From Accumulibacter sp. (GTDB lineage: Bacteria; Pseudomonadota; Gammaproteobacteria; Burkholderiales; Rhodocyclaceae): a stretch of 9,453 nucleotides of DNA. This document shows, piece after piece, positions 6,001 through 9,453 of the stretch. The translations under genes and the position numbers were made by a program. The stretch's first letter is position 1. Each line of letters starts with the position of its first letter. Under the pieces are notes generated by a model that did not search any database, was not told where the DNA came from, and was given only the letters and a program-made list of their open reading frames with translations. The stretch is from positions 8,436-17,888 of the forward strand of contig DPSD01000338.1 of assembly GCA_003538495.1 (NCBI GenBank), written 5' to 3'.

Positions 6001-7269
6001 ATGGCGCACGCAAGCGGGCGGCGTGAACCGGCCAGAACGCGAAGGCGAATTCTCTTTTTCGGCGAGCCGGCAACGCTTGCTCATGTTGCCCGTCCCAGCG
6101 TTCTGGCCAGCTCGCTTGATCCCGAAGTCTACGCCGTGGCGTTCGTCACTGGCGCCGATTATGCCAGCATCCCGGCGGAAGTGGGTCTGATTGTCAGGGA
6201 GATCGAGTGCATTGGCAGTGCCGCCTATCTGCGAGCGGTGGCGAGCGGCAGGCCGGTGTTCCCGCTTGATGTTCTCGAAAGATACGTCCAAGACGACCTG
6301 CGGGAGATTGAACGATTCGCCCCGGACCTTGTGGTCGGCGACTTTCGGCTGTCGCTGGCAGTGAGCGCGCGGCTCGCTGGTGTTCCCTACGTCGCCATCT
6401 CCAATGCTTACTGGAGTCCTCATGTTCGGGTCGCATTCGATGTGCCAGTCCATCCAGTGACCCGCTTACTGGGGCCGGCAACCGTGAATCCGCTCTTTCG
6501 CTTGCTCTGTCCCGCCATTCTTGCCTTCCATGCGCTGCCCATGCACCGGCTTCGCAAGCGCTACGGGCTGCCTTCGCTGGGCTTCGATCTGCGGCGGATT
6601 TTCAGCGAAGGCGACGTCACCTTGCTTGCCGACGTACCTGAGCTTGTTCCGTTCGCCGAGCATGGGGAATCGGCCAGGTACGTCTACATCGGGCCGATCG
6701 TCTGGTCGCCGTTGGCTCCGCTTCCAGCCGAATTGCTCCACTTGAACGAGCCAAAGGATCTGGTTTACATCGCCATGGGAAGCTCCGGCGATCCGAGGGT
6801 GTTGGCGGACCTCGTTGAAGGCGCGTTGTCGACCGGGTGCCGGGTCGCGGTGGCAACAAGTGGCGTAGACCTGCCGGCTTCGCCACGACTCGTGACCGCC
6901 CGTTTCCTGCCCGGAAACGAGGTGTCGGCGCTGGCCAGCCTGGTCGTCTGCAACGGCGGCAGCCCGAGTACACACCAGGCACTTCGAGCGGGCAAGCCGG
7001 TGCTGGGCATTCCCAGCAACCTCGATCAGTTGCTGAACATGCAGTTCGTGACCGCCTCGGGTGCGGGTGCGCAACTGCGCGCCGATCGAGTGTCGCAGCG
7101 AAGGGCTGGGGACCTCGTCAGCGCGATGTTGGGTGAGCGCTCCTTCACGCAACGGGCGCAGGAGGTGGCGGCTTCGTTCCAGGCTTACTCGTCGGTTGAC
7201 CGTTTCAAGACAGTCATCCAGTCATTGCTGGCCGAGGGGGCCGATACTGCGCCCAGATCGGGCGTTTGA
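6001..7269 (+). CDS. GT-B fold glycosyltransferase, GT1-like
   Basis: Encodes 422 residues from ATG 6001. An N-terminal Rossmann strand RRRILFFGEPATLAHVARP (about 14-32) starts the acceptor domain, followed by APDLVVGDFRLSLAVSARLAG-type sequence (about 107-127). The C-terminal donor domain has VYIAMGSSG (255-263), then CNGGSPSTHQALRAGKPVLGIP (about 317-338) and NLDQLLNM (340-347), the nucleotide-sugar binding signature of GT1 enzymes; the usual HxG is replaced by CNGG, as in some bacterial members. It should move a sugar from an NDP-sugar to an unknown acceptor in the cytoplasm. There is no signal peptide or clear membrane helix. A TTG at 5962, with GAGAGG eight bases upstream (5948-5953), is a credible alternative start adding 13 residues; ATG 6001 has no good ribosome site but starts close to the fold. 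Divergent from the PEP-CTERM gene, it may act in surface polysaccharide or lipid glycosylation (inference). Confidence 0.8.
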   Translation: MAHASGRREPARTRRRILFFGEPATLAHVARPSVLASSLDPEVYAVAFVTGADYASIPAEVGLIVREIECIGSAAYLRAVASGRPVFPLDVLERYVQDDLREIERFAPDLVVGDFRLSLAVSARLAGVPYVAISNAYWSPHVRVAFDVPVHPVTRLLGPATVNPLFRLLCPAILAFHALPMHRLRKRYGLPSLGFDLRRIFSEGDVTLLADVPELVPFAEHGESARYVYIGPIVWSPLAPLPAELLHLNEPKDLVYIAMGSSGDPRVLADLVEGALSTGCRVAVATSGVDLPASPRLVTARFLPGNEVSALASLVVCNGGSPSTHQALRAGKPVLGIPSNLDQLLNMQFVTASGAGAQLRADRVSQRRAGDLVSAMLGERSFTQRAQEVAASFQAYSSVDRFKTVIQSLLAEGADTAPRSGV

Positions 7270-7282
7270 GGATGGTCGATTC

Positions 7283-7299
7283 CCGGGCTCGCCGCCCGG
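7283..7299 (+). terminator. Hairpin after the glycosyltransferase (weak terminator candidate)
   Basis: CCGGGC, loop TCGCC, GCCCGG form a perfect six-base stem 13 bases after the glycosyltransferase stop. No T-run follows, so intrinsic termination is doubtful. The remaining bases to 7457 hold no gene I can support. Confidence 0.3.
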
Positions 7300-7457
7300 T
7301 CGGTCAGGCGGTGGCGTGTGTTCCCTTCGGTGGGTGTCGAGCAGGATCCGGGCCCACCATCGCAAACGCCGACGCGCTCGGGATTGACGACGTGGCCGGC
7401 CTGCGAGTGACCTCGTCGCGCAGACCGGTCTTGGTCCGCTCGGCTCACACGCCGCGG

Positions 7458-7979
7458 CTACAAGGCTTCTAGTTCGCGCGCGTAGCGCTGCCAGTTGGCG
7501 ACGTAGTGGTCGGCGCTGTGCCGCAGGCGCTCGACTTCTTCAGGGCCGAGCTGGCGAATCGCCTTGCCCGGCGAACCGACGATCAGCGAGTGGTCGGGGA
7601 AGACCTTGCCTTCCGGGATCAGGGTGTTGGCGCCGACGATGCAGCCCTTGCCGATCACGCAGCGGTTGAGCAGCACTGAACCGATGCCGATCAGCGAGCC
7701 ATCGCCGATGGTGCAGCCGTGCAGCATCACCAGGTGGCCGACGGTGACGTCGCGGCCGATGGTCATTGGCACGCCTTCGTCGGTGTGCAGCACCGAGTTG
7801 TCCTGGATGTTGCTGTTCTCGCCGATGCTGATCGGGTCGTTGTCGCCGCGCAGCGTGGCGTTCCACCAGATCGAGGCGTTTCTGGCCAGCCGGACGTCGC
7901 CGATGACGATCGCCGTCGGGGCGACCCAGCTGTGCGCGTCGAGCTGCGGGCGGCGGCTGCCGATTGCGAAAATGGGCAT
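7458..7979 (-). CDS. Gamma-class carbonic anhydrase-like hexapeptide-repeat protein (YrdA/PaaY type)
   Basis: Encodes 173 residues, the usual size of the family. A left-handed beta-helix is shown by repeated hexapeptides such as IVIGDV, ISIGEN, MTIGRD, CTIGDG, CVIGKG and CIVGAN, followed by a C-terminal helix (about 145-173). The metal ligands of gamma-carbonic anhydrases are all in place: His65 (SVLHTDEG), His82 and His87 (VGHLVMLHGC), with the partner residues Arg44 and Asp46 (RGDND) and Gln59 (NIQDN). The protein should be a cytoplasmic trimer with metal at subunit interfaces. Many members of this subgroup have weak or no measured carbonic anhydrase activity, so CO2 hydration is possible rather than shown. 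ATG 7979 is chosen because MPIFAIGSRRP is the family's normal start; a TTG at 8027 just after the permease stop would add 16 unusual residues. It lies 50 bp downstream of the MacB-type permease on the same strand and may share its transcript. Confidence 0.87.
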   Translation of the reverse strand: MPIFAIGSRRPQLDAHSWVAPTAIVIGDVRLARNASIWWNATLRGDNDPISIGENSNIQDNSVLHTDEGVPMTIGRDVTVGHLVMLHGCTIGDGSLIGIGSVLLNRCVIGKGCIVGANTLIPEGKVFPDHSLIVGSPGKAIRQLGPEEVERLRHSADHYVANWQRYARELEAL

Positions 7980-8029
7980 GGGGTAGGTCTCGCTGTCGTT
8001 GTGGATCGCAGATTGTAGCGCCTGCAAGG

Positions 8030-9250
8030 CTACTGATGGCGTAGCGCCTCGATCGGGTCGAGCGCCGCCGCCCGGCGCGCCGGATAGAAACCGAAGAATA
8101 CGCCGATGCCGGCGGCGACGCCGAAGGCAACCAGCACCGATGCACCGGAGATGACGATCACCATGTCGTTGATGGCGTTGATCACTAGCGCGCTGGCGAT
8201 GCCGAGAACGAGGCCGATCAGGCAGCCGGCGATCGAGATCATCAGCGCTTCGAGCAAAAACTGGGCGAGGATGTCCTTCTGGCGGGCGCCGATCGCCATG
8301 CGGATGCCGATTTCGCGCGTTCGTTCGGTCACCGAGACGAGCATGATGTTCATGATCCCGATGCCGCCGACGAGCAGCGAGACCGAGGCGATGGCGCCGA
8401 GCAGGACCGACATCACGCGCGTCGTTTCCGCCGCCGAGTCGGCGGCGGCGGCCAGGTTGCGTACGTAGAAGTCGTTGTCCTGCCCTCCGCGCAGGCGGTG
8501 GCGCTGGCGGAGCAGCGCGATCATGCCCGCTTCGACCGCCGGCATCGCTTCGGCGGAACTGGCCTGGACCATGACCAGCCGTACCGACCCCGGAAAGGGG
8601 GTGCCGAAAACCTTGCGCTGGGCAGTGGTCAGCGGCACGATGACGGTGTCGTCCTGGTCGCGTCCGTCGAGGTTCTGCCCCTTCTTGCCGAGGACGCCGA
8701 TGATCACGAAAGGACTCTGGCGGATGCGGATGGTCTTGCCAAGCGGATCGTCGACGCCAAACAGGTTATCGGCGGCGGTCTGGCCAATCAGCGCCACGCG
8801 GGTCGCCGAGCGGACGTCCGAGTCGCTGAAGGCGTGACCGCTGGCGATCGTCCAGGCGCGCGCATCGAGGTAGGCGGGCGTCGTGCCGACCACCGTCGCG
8901 CTCCAGTTGTTCGGGCCATGGACCAGTTGCTGGGTGCCCTGGTGCACCGGCGCGACGTTGCTGACGCCGTCGAGTTCGGCAATTGCTTCGGCATCGGCGA
9001 CGGTCAGCGACGGGCCGCCGCCACCGCCGCTGCGCAGGCCGCCGGCGCTGGTCGAGCCGGAGATCAGAATGTACAGGTTGCTGCCCATGGTGCTGATGGT
9101 CTGTGCCACCGCGTACTGGGCACCCTGGCCGATGGCCATCATCAGCACCACCGAGCCGACGCCGATGACCATCCCAAGCATCGTCAGCGCGGTGCGCAAG
9201 CGGTTGGCGCCCATCGCGTACCAGGCCTCGCCGAGCATCGCCTTGAACAT
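8030..9250 (-). CDS. MacB-type ABC transporter permease
   Basis: Encodes 406 residues. An N-terminal helix follows [20 protein letters not shown] (about 20-45, TMLGMVIGVGSVVLMMAIGQGA), then a periplasmic MacB-PCD domain (about 50-275) with a Gly-rich loop (SGGGGG, near residue 78), and three C-terminal helices near 281-306, 330-356 and 368-390. The loop SVTERTREIGIRMAIGA (306-322) and the ending YPARRAAALDPIEALRHQ are hallmark MacB/FtsX signatures. It lacks a fused ATPase; that is encoded by the preceding gene, whose TGA overlaps this ATG as TGATG, indicating translational coupling. With the ATPase, and probably a MacA-like adaptor outside the window, it would export a peptide, macrolide-like compound or other envelope substrate; the actual substrate is unknown. 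It is of a clearly different subfamily from the tandem pair at 1577-4041. Confidence 0.9.
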   Translation of the reverse strand: MFKAMLGEAWYAMGANRLRTALTMLGMVIGVGSVVLMMAIGQGAQYAVAQTISTMGSNLYILISGSTSAGGLRSGGGGGPSLTVADAEAIAELDGVSNVAPVHQGTQQLVHGPNNWSATVVGTTPAYLDARAWTIASGHAFSDSDVRSATRVALIGQTAADNLFGVDDPLGKTIRIRQSPFVIIGVLGKKGQNLDGRDQDDTVIVPLTTAQRKVFGTPFPGSVRLVMVQASSAEAMPAVEAGMIALLRQRHRLRGGQDNDFYVRNLAAAADSAAETTRVMSVLLGAIASVSLLVGGIGIMNIMLVSVTERTREIGIRMAIGARQKDILAQFLLEALMISIAGCLIGLVLGIASALVINAINDMVIVISGASVLVAFGVAAGIGVFFGFYPARRAAALDPIEALRHQ

Positions 9251-9453
9251 CAGCCGACCACTCGCGCCGGGGTGGCGAGATCGCTGACGATCAGGCCATC
9301 GAGAAAGCGTACCTGCCGCCGCGCGCAGGCGGCGATGTCCGCCTCGTGGGTGACCAGAACGATGGTGATGCCGTCGCGATTCAGCTGCGCAAAGAGAGCC
9401 ATGATTTCCGCGCTGGTATGGCTGTCGAGGTTGCCGGTCGGTTCGTCGGCGAG
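9250..9453 (-). CDS. ABC transporter ATP-binding protein, MacB/LolD type, C-terminal part (partial)
   Basis: The last 67 codons of an ATPase, reading from the window edge to TGA at 9252-9250. It opens with [11 protein letters not shown], the end of Walker B with the catalytic Glu and the D-loop, and has the switch histidine in [25 protein letters not shown] is typical of the LolD/MacB/FtsE group. It ends [19 protein letters not shown]. The protein powers the adjacent permease from the cytoplasmic side. Walker A and the signature motif lie outside the window, so completeness cannot be judged. Confidence 0.9.
   Translation of the reverse strand, partial: LADEPTGNLDSHTSAEIMALFAQLNRDGITIVLVTHEADIAACARRQVRFLDGLIVSDLATPARVVG

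Noticed and set aside
5863..6453. Minus-strand 196-codon frame opposite the glycosyltransferase start
   Set aside because: It overlaps the glycosyltransferase coding sequence and shows no recognisable protein; it is a shadow.
7266..7472. Short plus-strand frame after the glycosyltransferase
   Set aside because: It has a TTG start, no ribosome site, no recognisable features and overlaps the end of the carbonic anhydrase-like gene.
7980..8027. TTG 8027 as start of the carbonic anhydrase-like protein
   Set aside because: The 16 added residues are not part of the family fold and the normal start MPIF is present at 7979.

Overview
The window looks like a GC-rich betaproteobacterial chromosome segment, most likely from a Rhodocyclales-type floc or sludge bacterium (Zoogloea/Accumulibacter-like). 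This rests on a PEP-CTERM protein resembling the floc-associated PepA family, a textbook sigma-54 promoter in front of it, and the general style of the mnmA, gamma-carbonic anhydrase and MacB-type genes. The genus is inference; no rRNA or other taxonomic marker is present.

Layout from left to right. Bases 2-112 (+) are the last 36 codons of mnmA (tRNA 2-thiouridylase). Bases 174-1379 (+) encode a 12-helix MFS permease. A short convergent gap follows. Two tandem, paralogous FtsX/MacB-type ABC permeases on the minus strand occupy 1577-4041, with their start/stop codons touching or nearly so and no ATPase next to them. A ~600 bp stretch with no supportable gene (4042-4642) holds a candidate sigma-70 promoter for the permease pair and a strong bidirectional-looking terminator at 4593-4624. 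Bases 4643-5500 (-) encode a secreted PEP-CTERM protein. Its ~500 bp upstream region is unusually AT-rich near the gene and holds a perfect -24/-12 (sigma-54) element, a candidate enhancer-type dyad 75 bp further upstream and a 9-bp-arm inverted repeat. Divergently, 6001-7269 (+) encodes a GT-B, GT1-like glycosyltransferase. On the minus strand again, 7458-7979 is a gamma-class carbonic anhydrase-like hexapeptide protein, 8030-9250 a MacB-type ABC permease, and 9250-9453 the 3' end of its ATPase; the last two share a TGATG stop/start overlap.

How the genes may work together. The most coherent story is the centre of the window: a sigma-54-driven PEP-CTERM protein, of the type exported, processed by an exosortase and implicated in holding cells within extracellular polysaccharide, lies divergent from a glycosyltransferase. 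In Zoogloea, PEP-CTERM expression and floc formation depend on RpoN and the PrsK/PrsR two-component system; the promoter read here fits that model. The two ABC systems are separate: the right-hand one is an ordinary ATPase-permease MacB-like operon, while the left-hand one is a permease pair whose ATPase must be encoded elsewhere. No mobile elements, CRISPR arrays, tRNAs or rRNAs were seen.
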